From Mesorhizobium sp. B2-4-15 (GTDB taxonomy: Bacteria > Pseudomonadota > Alphaproteobacteria > Rhizobiales > Rhizobiaceae), in NCBI RefSeq assembly GCF_006658505.1, contig NZ_VFUZ01000003.1, positions 1 to 64,000 on the forward strand: DNA of 64,000 bases, in the 5' to 3' direction. Numbering within the stretch: the stretch's first letter is position 1; each line of letters opens with the position of its first letter. Of the stretch, positions 23,843-32,666 are shown one piece after another. The translations under genes and the position numbers were made by a program. Under the pieces are notes generated by a model. It was not told the DNA's origin. It made no database searches and saw nothing but the letters and a program-made list of their open reading frames with translations.

Positions 23843-26800
23843 TCAGTTCAGCGTGAAGCTCAGGCCGGCGCCGACGCCGACGTTTCCACCGGCGGCCGTG
23901 CCCGACACATTGCCGCGGATGCGCCCATCCTCGCTTGTGTAGCCCGCGCCGAAGGCGAAGGCGCTCGAGTCGCGCCAGAAGCCGCCGCCCGCCGCCACGC
24001 TCAGCTTGCCGGGACGATCATCGTAACGCAGCGAGGCCGCGGCGAGGCCGATTGCCGCCGCCTGCCGTGCCTCGTCCCTGATGCCGCTTATGTCGGAATT
24101 GAGCTGGCTGAACTTCTGGTCGGTATAGTTGTTAGCCTGCTGCAGGGTCGTGACCGCCACCTGGTCGGTGTAGCTCTTGGATTGGGCCAGGTTCAGGTTC
24201 AACTGGTTGACGTTGACCGCATCGGTGCCGGTAACGCCTGGGCCGACATTGGAGATAACGACAGGCGCATTCGGGTCGCCGCCTTGCAGCGTTATCTTAT
24301 TGGTCTTGGTCGTCGATCCGTCCGGATTGGTGACGGTGTCGTATTGCACGGTGTTTTGGACGGTGCCGCCGATGCCGCCGATCGTTTTGGTCAGATCCTC
24401 GATCGCCGTGTTGGTGGCGTAGAGCTGCGAGCCGTTGATCGCGTCGGTGCTGTCGGAGGAAACGCGTCCGGCGGCGACATTGGTGATCGTCCTCTCCGCG
24501 CCGGTATCGCCGACGCTGACGGTTCCGACCGGGTTCGTGCCGGCAAAGGCGTAGCTTTTGCCGTTGATGGTTGTGCTGGGCGTGCCGACCGCGGTCTGCG
24601 ACACCGAGCCGGAGCCGAGCGCCACATCATTGGCATTGTTGGCCTTTGCGCCTTGGCCGAGCGCCACGGCACCTTGCCCAGCGGCTGTCGAGCCATGGCC
24701 CGCGGCCAGGCTGTCGGCGCCGCTCGCCACGCTCTCCGGTCCCATCGCGACGCTGTTCGTGCCGCTGGCGACCGAGTCGGCCAGCGTCGAATTGGCATGG
24801 AAATACTTGATGCCGCCGCCATTGGCGATGTTGGTGAGCGCATTGTCGACGGCCGTGAAGCCATCATAGACGGTCGAGTAGTTGTTGCCCTGGATGGTGT
24901 AGGTCGGGCCGGTGATCGAGCCGTCGGGATTGACCGTGGTGCCGCCGCCGAACAGATTGGAGACGTTTTGCGACACGCCGCGCAGCTGCGAGACGTTGAC
25001 GGCGTCGGTTTCGGCCGAACCCGCCGCGACATTGGTGAGCTTGCGCTCGGCCCCGGCGGAACCAACAGAGACTTCGCCGGCCGATGTCTGCGGGCTGGTC
25101 AGGGCAAAGGCCGTGTAGCCAGCCTGCGCGCCGACGGTGGTGATCGACGACGCGCCCAGCGCCACGCTGTTGGCGAAGGTGCTCTGGGCGCCGGCGCCGA
25201 GCGCCACCGACTGGATACCGGCGGCGGTCGAGTCGGTGCCGAGCGCGATGCCGTCGGCCAGCATCACATGGGCGTTCTGGCCGATGGCCGTGCCGCCGGG
25301 CGCGGTCTGATCGACGATGGCGCCATTGCCCATGCCGATGCCGTTGTCGCCGTTGACGACCGTGGTCGGGCCGACCGCGACCGACTCGGCGCCCACGGCG
25401 AGCGAGTCGCCCGCCGCCGAGTTGGCGTGGAAATACTTGCTTGGCGTGCTCGCCACCGAGGCGATGGCCCCCTGCAGCTGGCGGACTGTGACGGCATCCT
25501 GCGCCTCCGTACCGTCGGCCACATTGATGATCTGCCGGTAAGACGTATCCGTGCCGACCGACACGGCGCCGAGCAGCGCCTTGTCCGTCGTGTTGTACTG
25601 GATGAAGTTGGTTGGACCGGCCGCGATCTGGCCTGTGTCGGGCGCCAGGGGCCGGTCGGAGACCGAGCCTGAGCCAAGCGCGACGCCGCCATCGACGCTC
25701 GCCTGGGTGCCGCGCCCGAGCGCCAGCGCGCTGTCTCCGGTCGCGGTCGCTTGGTAGCCGACGGCGGTGGAGCCGACGCCTTGCGCGAAGGCATCGGTTT
25801 GCGCCAGGCCGCTCTCGTTGGTGCGGGCGTAGCGGATGCCCTCGCCATTGGCGTTGGTATAGGCGGTCGAGGTGTCGCCGGCGATGTTGTTGATCGTATT
25901 GCCGAGATTGGCGATGTTGCCGCCGATATTGGCGATGTCGGTCGTGTTTTGCGTGACCTGCTGGTTGGTCGCGTAAAGCTGCGAGCCGTTGACCGCATCG
26001 GTCGAACTGCCGCTCAACTGACCAGCGGCGACATTCTGGATCTGGCGCTCGGCGCCGGCCGAGCCGACAGAGAAGGCTCCGGCCGGCGTGCCGCCGGCGA
26101 AGGTGTAGTTGACGCCGCCGATCGTCGTGCCGCCGACAGTCGTAGTGGCGCCCGATGCCGAATTCAGGCCGATCGCGACATCGCCGGCATTGTTGGCCAC
26201 TGCGTTGGGGCCGACAGCGACGGAATCGGCGCCCAGCGCCTGCGAATCCGGCAAGGTCGAGTTGGCATGGAAATACTTGATGCCGCCGCCGACGTTGATG
26301 TTGTTGAGCGCGGCGCCAATGGCGTCGACCGCCTGGTTGGTGGCGAAGAGCTGCGAGCCGTTGATCGCATCCGTCGAGGAGCCGCTGATGCGTCCCGCCG
26401 CGACATTGGTGACGGTGCGCTCGGCGCCGACCGCGCCGACGCTGACCGTCGAGGTCGGGTTGATGCCCTGGAAGGCGTAGGTCGTGCCGTTGATCACCGC
26501 ATTGGGCGTGCCGACCGCTACGGCGGTCACCGAGCCCGAGCCCAGCGCCACGTCGCCGGAACTCGCCGCCGCCGTCGCGCCATTGCCGAGCGCGACATTG
26601 CCGATGAACCCGGCAGCACCCGCGGTGGAACCATTGCCCAGCGCCACCGAGCCCTGCCCGATCGCCTTGTTGTTGTTGCCGATCGCGACCGCGCCAGCGG
26701 CCTGGTTGGCGGCGGTTGCGGTTGCCGTGCCGTCGCTGTTGGCGATGTTGTTGGCGCCACCGACGAAGGCACCATTGCCGCTGGCATAGCTCGGATCGCC

Positions 26801-28102
26801 GATCGCCACCGCGCCGTCGCCATAAGCGGTGTTGCCCGAGCCGATGGAGACCGCCTTGCCACCGGTCGCCGTCGCATTGGTGCCTATCGCCACCGCCTCG
26901 GCGGAATCCGCCTTGGCGTTCGTGCCGACGGCGATGGCGCTCTGGGCGCTGGCAGTCGCGGCCAGTCCCAGCGCGATTGCTTGCGCGGCGGTCGCAGTGG
27001 CGTTGTTGCCGAGCGCCGTGGCGGAGACATTAGTAGCCTGGGCTCCCGAGCCCGCCGCGACCGAACCGACCCCGCTCGACACCGCCTGATTGCCGAGCGC
27101 CAGCGCGAAGTTGCCCGAAGCATTGGCGGTACTGCCGAGCGCTGCCGAGCTTTGTCCCGCCGCACTGGCCTGAAAGCCCACGGCTGCCGATAGGCTGCCG
27201 CCCGCTACGGTGCCGATGCCGAGCGCGGTACTGCCGGCTCCGCTGGCGTTGGCGCTGACGCCGGCAGCGAGAGAGTTGTCTCCTATCGCGTTCGCTCCAG
27301 ACCCGAATGAAGATGAGTTTACGCCGCTGGCGACGGCCTCGCGGCCGACCGCGGTGGAATTGGCGCCGCTGGCGACCGACGACCAGCCTCCGGCGAATGC
27401 ATAGTTGGCGCTGGCCGTGGAACTAACACCGACCGCGGTGGCGTTCCCGCCCGAAGCTTTGGCGAAGGTGCCCAAAGCACTAGAGCCGGCCCCGGTGGCA
27501 TTGGCTTGGACGCCAAGCGCCACCGAATTCACTCCACTTGAGATCGTGCCGGCGCCCAGCGCCATTGCCCCGCCGCCGCCCGAGGCATTCGCATCCTGGC
27601 CAAGCGCCACCGAATATAGTGCCGACGAACTGGACCGGGTTCCTATCCCAATCGCGTTGAGCGCAGATGCCGTCACATCCGTGCCGATGCCGATGGCGCC
27701 CACAGCAAGGGCACCTGTGTTCGCAACGGTGCGCGCGCCAAGATAAACGGAGTTCAGCTGTGAAGCGATCGACTGGAAGCCGATGGCGATGGCATTCTGG
27801 TTTCCCGCGTTGGCGCTGGTGCCTTGGGCAATGGAATCGATCCCCGCTTGCGCCGCTCCGTTTCCAACCGCGATGCCGCGCAGCCCGTTCGCCGTCGAGC
27901 CAGGCCCGACCGCTACGGAACTAGCGCCGGTCGCGGTTCCGCCGCCCGCCGCATACTGCGCATGTGCCGGGCCGGCATGGAGCGCCGACAGCGCCAGCAC
28001 GGCAGCACTCGCTAGAAGACCCTTCTTGCGCGCCCAGCGACTGTCAAAATTCCCCGCCTGATGCTGGACAAGAGAACGACTTAAAAAGCGATTGTCGGTC
28101 AT
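23843..28102 (-). CDS. YadA-like trimeric autotransporter adhesin
   Basis: From the ATG at 28102 (GAGAGGGG site) the protein has 1419 residues. It has an extended signal peptide cleaved after about Ala48, then a long head of 14-residue Hep_Hag repeats of the AVGxxAxAxGxxSxALG type. Several neck motifs (TNVAAGRISGSSTDAINGSQ) and four KYFHANS modules follow, then a short coiled-coil stalk. The YadA anchor of four beta strands occupies about residues 1330-1419. Such proteins trimerise in the outer membrane and bind host or root surfaces. The last residue is Asn rather than the usual Phe or Trp. It is first in an operon with two IalB genes, DUF4189 and an orphan. Confidence 0.93.
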   Translation of the reverse strand: MTDNRFLSRSLVQHQAGNFDSRWARKKGLLASAAVLALSALHAGPAHAQYAAGGGTATGASSVAVGPGSTANGLRGIAVGNGAAQAGIDSIAQGTSANAGNQNAIAIGFQSIASQLNSVYLGARTVANTGALAVGAIGIGTDVTASALNAIGIGTRSSSSALYSVALGQDANASGGGGAMALGAGTISSGVNSVALGVQANATGAGSSALGTFAKASGGNATAVGVSSTASANYAFAGGWSSVASGANSTAVGREAVASGVNSSSFGSGANAIGDNSLAAGVSANASGAGSTALGIGTVAGGSLSAAVGFQASAAGQSSAALGSTANASGNFALALGNQAVSSGVGSVAAGSGAQATNVSATALGNNATATAAQAIALGLAATASAQSAIAVGTNAKADSAEAVAIGTNATATGGKAVSIGSGNTAYGDGAVAIGDPSYASGNGAFVGGANNIANSDGTATATAANQAAGAVAIGNNNKAIGQGSVALGNGSTAGAAGFIGNVALGNGATAAASSGDVALGSGSVTAVAVGTPNAVINGTTYAFQGINPTSTVSVGAVGAERTVTNVAAGRISGSSTDAINGSQLFATNQAVDAIGAALNNINVGGGIKYFHANSTLPDSQALGADSVAVGPNAVANNAGDVAIGLNSASGATTTVGGTTIGGVNYTFAGGTPAGAFSVGSAGAERQIQNVAAGQLSGSSTDAVNGSQLYATNQQVTQNTTDIANIGGNIANLGNTINNIAGDTSTAYTNANGEGIRYARTNESGLAQTDAFAQGVGSTAVGYQATATGDSALALGRGTQASVDGGVALGSGSVSDRPLAPDTGQIAAGPTNFIQYNTTDKALLGAVSVGTDTSYRQIINVADGTEAQDAVTVRQLQGAIASVASTPSKYFHANSAAGDSLAVGAESVAVGPTTVVNGDNGIGMGNGAIVDQTAPGGTAIGQNAHVMLADGIALGTDSTAAGIQSVALGAGAQSTFANSVALGASSITTVGAQAGYTAFALTSPQTSAGEVSVGSAGAERKLTNVAAGSAETDAVNVSQLRGVSQNVSNLFGGGTTVNPDGSITGPTYTIQGNNYSTVYDGFTAVDNALTNIANGGGIKYFHANSTLADSVASGTNSVAMGPESVASGADSLAAGHGSTAAGQGAVALGQGAKANNANDVALGSGSVSQTAVGTPSTTINGKSYAFAGTNPVGTVSVGDTGAERTITNVAAGRVSSDSTDAINGSQLYATNTAIEDLTKTIGGIGGTVQNTVQYDTVTNPDGSTTKTNKITLQGGDPNAPVVISNVGPGVTGTDAVNVNQLNLNLAQSKSYTDQVAVTTLQQANNYTDQKFSQLNSDISGIRDEARQAAAIGLAAASLRYDDRPGKLSVAAGGGFWRDSSAFAFGAGYTSEDGRIRGNVSGTAAGGNVGVGAGLSFTLN

Positions 28103-28183
28103 GGCCCCTCTCCGCCTGCCGCCCGGCTCGAAAATGCCGGAACAGTTCGAACTTTTGGCAGAAAGACACGATTCGGGTCCGTA

Positions 28184-28216
28184 GTATTTCAAGAACTTGC
28201 TGCCTTGAAAGAAAAG
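28184..28216 (-). promoter_or_regulatory. Duplicated upstream box, copy in front of the autotransporter gene
   Basis: This 33-bp segment matches 28903-28935 at 26 of 33 positions. On the gene strand it contains GCAAGTTCTTGAAATAC. Both copies lie upstream of leftward genes, the adhesin and the short AraC-type regulator, so it may be a shared promoter element or a binding site for one of the AraC proteins. Confidence 0.5.
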
Positions 28217-28246
28217 GGTGAGGCAGAACGGTGTAGGTTAACGGAT

Positions 28247-28270
28247 AGTTACTTTAGAAGCTACTTTAAT
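28247..28270 (-). promoter_or_regulatory. Tandem 12-bp direct repeat upstream of the autotransporter
   Basis: AGTTACTTTAGA is directly followed by AGCTACTTTAAT, nine of twelve positions identical, in an AT-rich patch about 150 bp upstream of the adhesin start. Direct repeats of about one helical turn are typical of AraC-family operators, so this is a plausible regulator site. Confidence 0.4.
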
Positions 28271-28308
28271 AGACGCACGTCACGTTAAGAAGAACTTGAG
28301 TGGCCGGT

Positions 28309-28731
28309 CTATTGCCCAGATCTCAAGCTAACCTTCCTCAACCGCGCCTGCATTGGCGTTACATGCCGGTATTTCTTCATCACGGTGGTGAAATGGCTCT
28401 GGCTTGAGAAACCGCTCAAATGGGCGATGTCCGCGATCGACATGCGGCTGTCGGCAAGGAGTTTTTCCGCGAAGTCCAGCCGAAGGTCGAGGACATATTG
28501 ATGCGGCGGCATCCCGAACGTCCTGGAGAAAGCCCGCACGAAATGATAGGGTGAAAGCCCGCAGACGGCGGCCATTTCGGCAAGCGCCAGCTTGCGCGAA
28601 AAGTTCTCGTTCAGGAATTCCTGCGCCTTGCGTACGCTGCGGACGGAAAGCCCGCCTTTCACATTGAGCAGCGGCTGCCGCGTCGCATCTGTCCGGGAAA
28701 CCCGTCCCGCGGACTCATCATCGCGCCGCAT
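28309..28731 (-). CDS. AraC-type DNA-binding protein without sensor domain
   Basis: The ATG at 28731 follows a perfect AGGAGG and gives 140 residues. After a 30-residue leader it consists only of the AraC/XylS double helix-turn-helix (KLALAEMAAVCGLSPYHFVR and MSIADIAHLSGFSSQSHFTT). The usual 150-200-residue ligand-binding domain is missing. Stand-alone members such as SoxS or MarA act as constitutively active DNA binders. Its domain is very similar to that of the full-length regulator at 29241-30158. It lies upstream of the adhesin operon on the same strand and is the prime candidate regulator. Confidence 0.85.
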   Translation of the reverse strand: MRRDDESAGRVSRTDATRQPLLNVKGGLSVRSVRKAQEFLNENFSRKLALAEMAAVCGLSPYHFVRAFSRTFGMPPHQYVLDLRLDFAEKLLADSRMSIADIAHLSGFSSQSHFTTVMKKYRHVTPMQARLRKVSLRSGQ

Positions 28732-29240
28732 TTTTTCGGCCTCCTGACAACTCCCCTGATGAGAGCCAACCTCAGGACAGTCCCTCGGTTCCCCGGAAAA
28801 ACAATTCTTGATTGATGAGACCTGACCGTTATCGCCAGTGAGATTCGTTCGGCGGTTCCAGTCAGATGACGACACAGAGCAAGACCACGGTTTCGGCGGA
28901 TGGTATTTCAAAAAATTGCGGCGTTGAGAAAATAGAAGCCGACCGGCTGGTACTCGGCGCCGCCGGGGACAGCATCATCCACAGGCAAGGACTGCGCCAG
29001 AGTACAAGGCACACCGAATGGCTTCTCCCGCCGAGCATGGGTGCATTCGCGATGGGCGTATTTTGGAAAACCCCGGATTCTTTGTAGGAAATTCCGATCC
29101 TTGAACGCTGAACGGCGGCTGTCGCTGCTTTGCCACGCCGCAGCGCTTGGACGCACAAAAATCGAGCCCAATTTTCGGGGCGACATGCCGGTGCCGTCAC
29201 AGGGAGAATGCATTGCTGTTTCCGTCAAAACAAAGAGCTT
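28732..29240. other. Regulatory stretch between the two AraC-type genes
   Basis: The stretch is relatively AT-rich and contains one copy of the duplicated box. A rightward 73-codon frame (28866-29087) overlaps that box, has no ribosome binding site and is not called. A longer leftward reading of the short AraC gene (to 28911) also lacks coding character. Confidence 0.45.
28903..28935 (-). promoter_or_regulatory. Duplicated upstream box, copy in front of the short AraC-type gene
   Basis: Partner of the segment at 28184-28216, with 26 of 33 identical positions including GTATTTCAA at one end. It lies about 170 bp upstream of the AraC-type start at 28731. The similarity fades outside the 33 bp. 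Confidence 0.5.
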
Positions 29241-30158
29241 TCATTTTCTTGCGGAAGCATATCCGGCAGGAGTTCTTCCCCTGTACTTCTTCATCGTCGC
29301 GGCCAGGTGGCTTTGATCTGAAAAACCTGCCACGAAGGCGATCTGGGCAATCGAAAGCTTGCCATCGACAAGCAGCTTTTCCGCGAAATCCAGGCGCAGA
29401 TTGACCAGATAGCGATGCGGCGGCATTCCAAACGTCTTGGCGAACGCCACGATAAAATGGTTCGGCGAAACGCCCGCGACCGAGGCGAGTTCGGCCACCA
29501 TTATTTTTCGCGCGAAACCTTCATTGAGGTACTCCCGCACGCGTCGGGCGCCATCGGGCGAGAGACCGCCCCTGGGCGGCGCGGGCTGCTTGCCGCGGCC
29601 CGTGTAGGTGCGCAGCAGATGAACGCCGAACACCGTGATCAACGAGTCCAGATAAAGCTCATTGGGAGATGCTTTCCCCGTCAGCTCGGCGGTGACCTTT
29701 TGGGCGATGGTGAGCGCCCACAGGTCGACCGTGCCGAAGGTTGGCGGTTCGAGCTCGACATTGGCGGCATCGAATTCATGGCCGGCCAGTTCCGAGAGCG
29801 CTGCGGGCGAAATGGATATAACGGCATTTTCCCTGGTCGCCGACCACGCAAGGGTGCTGTCCACCCCTGCGGGGTTGATGACCATGCAGCCGGTAGGCGC
29901 ATCGTATTCCTTGACCCTGTCGCTGCCGAGCGAGGCTCGCAACTTGCGCACCGGGGCCAGGACGATCCCTGCGGAATGCTCCTTGGCCAGGAATTTTTGT
30001 GATCCAGGGGCGCGGATGGAGTATACCACGCTCCCTTGCCTGGTGGCCCTTCTGGGACCCGCGTTTTCAGGAATTATATCCAGGACGTCTCGGGCCGCCC
30101 GCTTTCGACCGGCCTCCCGGGAAAAGCCGCCTTCCCGCGCCTCCTCCGCATTTTTCAT
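29241..30158 (-). CDS. AraC-family transcriptional regulator, full length
   Basis: The 305-residue protein has an N-terminal domain of about 190 residues resembling the AraC-binding-like domain of FeaR/OxyR-type activators (GCMVINPAGVDSTLAWSATR). The C-terminal double helix-turn-helix contains IMVAELASVAGVSPNHFIVA and LSIAQIAFVAGFSDQSHLAA. The DNA-binding half is strikingly like the 140-residue neighbour, including FGMPPHxYxxxLRLDFAEKL. The ligand is unknown. The two may recognise the same sites and compete or cooperate. Confidence 0.88.
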   Translation of the reverse strand: MKNAEEAREGGFSREAGRKRAARDVLDIIPENAGPRRATRQGSVVYSIRAPGSQKFLAKEHSAGIVLAPVRKLRASLGSDRVKEYDAPTGCMVINPAGVDSTLAWSATRENAVISISPAALSELAGHEFDAANVELEPPTFGTVDLWALTIAQKVTAELTGKASPNELYLDSLITVFGVHLLRTYTGRGKQPAPPRGGLSPDGARRVREYLNEGFARKIMVAELASVAGVSPNHFIVAFAKTFGMPPHRYLVNLRLDFAEKLLVDGKLSIAQIAFVAGFSDQSHLAATMKKYRGRTPAGYASARK

Positions 30159-30521
30159 TTGCGTCGCCTCAGCCGCCTGCCGTCGCTCGAAAATCCCCCT
30201 AGGCCCACCCGGAAGACAGCCTAACGCACGTGCCTGGGCTAGGGAAGAACTTCCACGCGCAAAGAAAAATTTTTGTTCGAGAAAAGAGAGAAAAAATGAC
30301 CGGCAATGAAGTCGGCGGGCGTTCTATTTGACGGGTTGGCCGTCTTCGCCATGCAACAGTTTCGGGCATCGAACCTGGTGCCCGATTCCGCGTTTTCGCA
30401 TGTTTAGCATTTCCTGACGTGGAGGCCTGTGCGGCCCTCTCCAGGTCCACAGCTTGGCTTGCCACCGGGATCAACGACAGGCAATGACACGCTATGAGGC
30501 CAGCAACTCGGCGGCGCGGTG
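30159..30521. other. Intergenic stretch upstream of the full-length AraC gene
   Basis: It contains the promoter region of the leftward AraC gene and a locally A/T-rich patch around 30260-30295. I see no gene, terminator with T-run, or clear repeat. Confidence 0.4.
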
Positions 30522-30722
30522 CTACAGATCACCGCGCCGTTTCTCGTACAGGTCCCACGCGAGTTCCACAAAAGCCAGAAGGACATCGTCCTGGCTCCAG
30601 CCAGCCGCGACCGCGGCCTGGACGATTTCTCGAATCAGAGGCAGCAACTGGGCTTGGCATTCCACCGATATGTCGAGAGCGTCGTCCCCCACAGGCGGTC
30701 CGTCGAAATTGAACTGCACCAT
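30522..30722 (-). CDS. Small hypothetical helical protein, 66 residues
   Basis: The ATG at 30722 follows GAGGGGAG. The protein is acidic and helical, with ECQAQLLPLIREIVQAAVAA and WSQDDVLLAFVELAWDLYEK. Composition and helix pattern look like a genuine soluble protein, but no family is recognised. It stands alone, divergent from the phospholipase-D gene 400 bp away. Confidence 0.6.
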   Translation of the reverse strand: MVQFNFDGPPVGDDALDISVECQAQLLPLIREIVQAAVAAGWSQDDVLLAFVELAWDLYEKRRGDL

Positions 30723-31120
30723 TCGGTGCTCCCCTCGCCTCAGTCAAAATGTTATCTCGTTAATTTCGTTCCCTCTTATATACGATAGATGTGGTACCAA
30801 AGTACAGGAAGCCCCGAGGATCGGGGCAGCACAGAACGGTGCCGAATCAAGTCGGCCCTATGCTTTACCTGAGGTCAAGCTTCGCTCTCCTGGACGGAGT
30901 TCCATCGGAGCTTGATCAGCTCAATCTGTTTCAGGAAACGGAATTCTTCGGCTGAGCCGCCGTCAACGGTTGAACTTCGAGTTCGCTGTCGCGACGCGTC
31001 GCCACTGCTAGCATGGCCCGCTGGCCGGCAGCTGGTACACGCCGCGACCACCATCCGGCAGATATCCAGGTATGAGCGCCAGCATTGCCTTCTGCGACCA
31101 CCCGCTGGATAGTCCGCAAA
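30723..31120. other. Divergent intergenic region with short hairpin
   Basis: It lies between the leftward 66-residue gene and the rightward phospholipase-D gene. GCCCCGA and TCGGGGC form a short hairpin near 30811-30827. No coding frame is credible; a long leftward frame from 32320 is the antisense shadow of the phospholipase-D gene. Confidence 0.4.
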
Positions 31121-32569
31121 ATGTTCGAGACCCTGGCGACTCACTGGCCCCGAATCCTGGCGATCATCTCGGTGATCATGGCGACCGTCGGCATTGCCCA
31201 TGCCGTCATGACCAAGGAGGACGTTCGTGCCGCCACCGGCTGGGTCGGCGTCATGTTGCTGTCGCCGATCATCGGTGTGCTGATCTATGCCGTGGCCGGC
31301 ATAAACCGCATCCGCCGCGCCTCGATCAGCGCGCAGCGGCCACTTGCCGGTGACGCCTCCGTTCGCGACGCTGCCGTCGAGGAGTTGATCGGCAAGCGAT
31401 ATGGCCAGCGCTTCACCGGCCTGAAGACGCTGGGCGACCGGGTGGCACGGCGCGCGCTCACCTCGGGCAACACGATCACCCTGCTTAGAACCGGCGACGA
31501 GACCTATGCGGCGATGTGTCTGGCCATCGACAGGGCCAGGCACAGCATCCTTCTGGAAACCTATATTTTCGACAACGACGCCGTCGGCCTGCTCTTCGTC
31601 GAATCGCTGGCACAAGCCGTGAAGCGCGGCGTCACCGTCCGCGTGCTGATCGATGCCGTCGGCGCCCGTTATTCCGTGCCCAGCATCCTTGGCCATCTGC
31701 GCCGCGCCAACATCACCGCCGATCTCTTCAACGGCAACATCGTCATGGGCCTGCGCCTGCCCTACGCCAATCTGAGGACGCACAGGAAGATCCTGGTCAT
31801 CGACGGCGCGATCGCCTTTACCGGCGGCATGAACATACGCAAAGGATTCTCGGCCGAGTTCGCCGGCCTTGCCAGCGCCAGGGACACGCATTTCCAGGTC
31901 AGCGGGCCTGTAGTGACCGACCTGTTCTCGGTCGCTGCCGAAGATTGGCGTTTCGCCGGCAATGAGAGGCTGAAGGGCGATGCCTGGCGGATCACACCAT
32001 TTTCGTCCACCGCCGGCCAGTCGATGATGGTGCGCGCGGTCGCCTCGGGGCCCGATGCAAGCAACGAAACCAACCACAAATTGCTGATCGGCGCGTTCTC
32101 CATCGCCCGCAAGTCGATCCGCATCATGTCGCCCTATTTCCTGCCGGACCGCGAGCTGATCAGCGCGCTGATTACCGCTGCCAGGCGCGGCGTCGAGATC
32201 GACATCGTGGTGCCGGCGAAGAACAATCTCTTCCTCGTCGACCGCGCCATGACCGCGCAATTCGACCAGATGCTCAAGAATTATTGCCGGATATGGCGTA
32301 CCGCAGGCCCGTTCGATCATTCCAAGCTACTTTCAATCGACGGGCTGTGGGCCTATGTCGGGTCGTCCAACCTGGACGCCCGCTCGTTGCGGCTGAATTT
32401 CGAGATCGATCTCGAGGTTCTCGATGCCGGATTTGCCGAGGAGATCGAGGCTCGCATTGAAGCAGCGATCGAAACGGCCACACCCGTGACGCTGGAAGCG
32501 TTGCGGGCCCGCCCGTTCATCATCCGCCTCTTCGATCGTATATTGTGGCTCGGTTCACCCTATCTTTAA
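31121..32569 (+). CDS. Phospholipase D family protein, cardiolipin synthase type
   Basis: From the ATG at 31121 the protein has 482 residues. Two N-terminal membrane helices (about 8-30 and 40-62) are followed by two HKD motifs, THRKILVIDG (His221, Lys223, Asp228) and DHSKLLSIDG (His400, Lys402, Asp407). This is the layout of bacterial cardiolipin synthases (ClsA/B type), which transfer a phosphatidyl group between two phosphatidylglycerols at the inner membrane. The gene next door encodes an endonuclease/exonuclease/phosphatase protein, as in the E. coli clsB-ybhP pair. Confidence 0.86.
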   Translation: MFETLATHWPRILAIISVIMATVGIAHAVMTKEDVRAATGWVGVMLLSPIIGVLIYAVAGINRIRRASISAQRPLAGDASVRDAAVEELIGKRYGQRFTGLKTLGDRVARRALTSGNTITLLRTGDETYAAMCLAIDRARHSILLETYIFDNDAVGLLFVESLAQAVKRGVTVRVLIDAVGARYSVPSILGHLRRANITADLFNGNIVMGLRLPYANLRTHRKILVIDGAIAFTGGMNIRKGFSAEFAGLASARDTHFQVSGPVVTDLFSVAAEDWRFAGNERLKGDAWRITPFSSTAGQSMMVRAVASGPDASNETNHKLLIGAFSIARKSIRIMSPYFLPDRELISALITAARRGVEIDIVVPAKNNLFLVDRAMTAQFDQMLKNYCRIWRTAGPFDHSKLLSIDGLWAYVGSSNLDARSLRLNFEIDLEVLDAGFAEEIEARIEAAIETATPVTLEALRARPFIIRLFDRILWLGSPYL

Positions 32570-32666
32570 CAAAACGACGTGTTTGGCGGATAGCGTGCAC
32601 CCATGGAACATCGGCCGGAAGACTCTATTTGAGGTGCATGGTGAGAAAAGCAGGGACAGGCATGCC

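Noticed and set aside
23774..27193. Long rightward open frames (632 and 480 codons) across the autotransporter region
   Set aside because: They lie antisense to the repeat-rich adhesin gene, whose GC-biased repeats keep the opposite strand open. Their translations are Arg/Gly/Asp-rich repeats without starts or domains.
23843..28102. Regular short DNA repeats that might suggest a CRISPR array or tandem repeat locus
   Set aside because: The periodicity is about 42 bases and follows the 14-residue Hep_Hag protein repeats; units are degenerate and in frame, with no identical repeats and unique spacers.
28866..29087. Rightward 73-codon frame between the two AraC genes
   Set aside because: No ribosome binding site, and it overlaps the duplicated regulatory box.
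30811..30827. Hairpin GCCCCGA/TCGGGGC as a terminator
   Set aside because: It lies upstream of both flanking divergent genes and the stem is only 7 bp, so it is not a gene-end signal.
30875..32320. Leftward 481-codon frame opposite the phospholipase-D gene
   Set aside because: It is antisense to a gene with two clear HKD motifs, and its translation has no recognisable domain.
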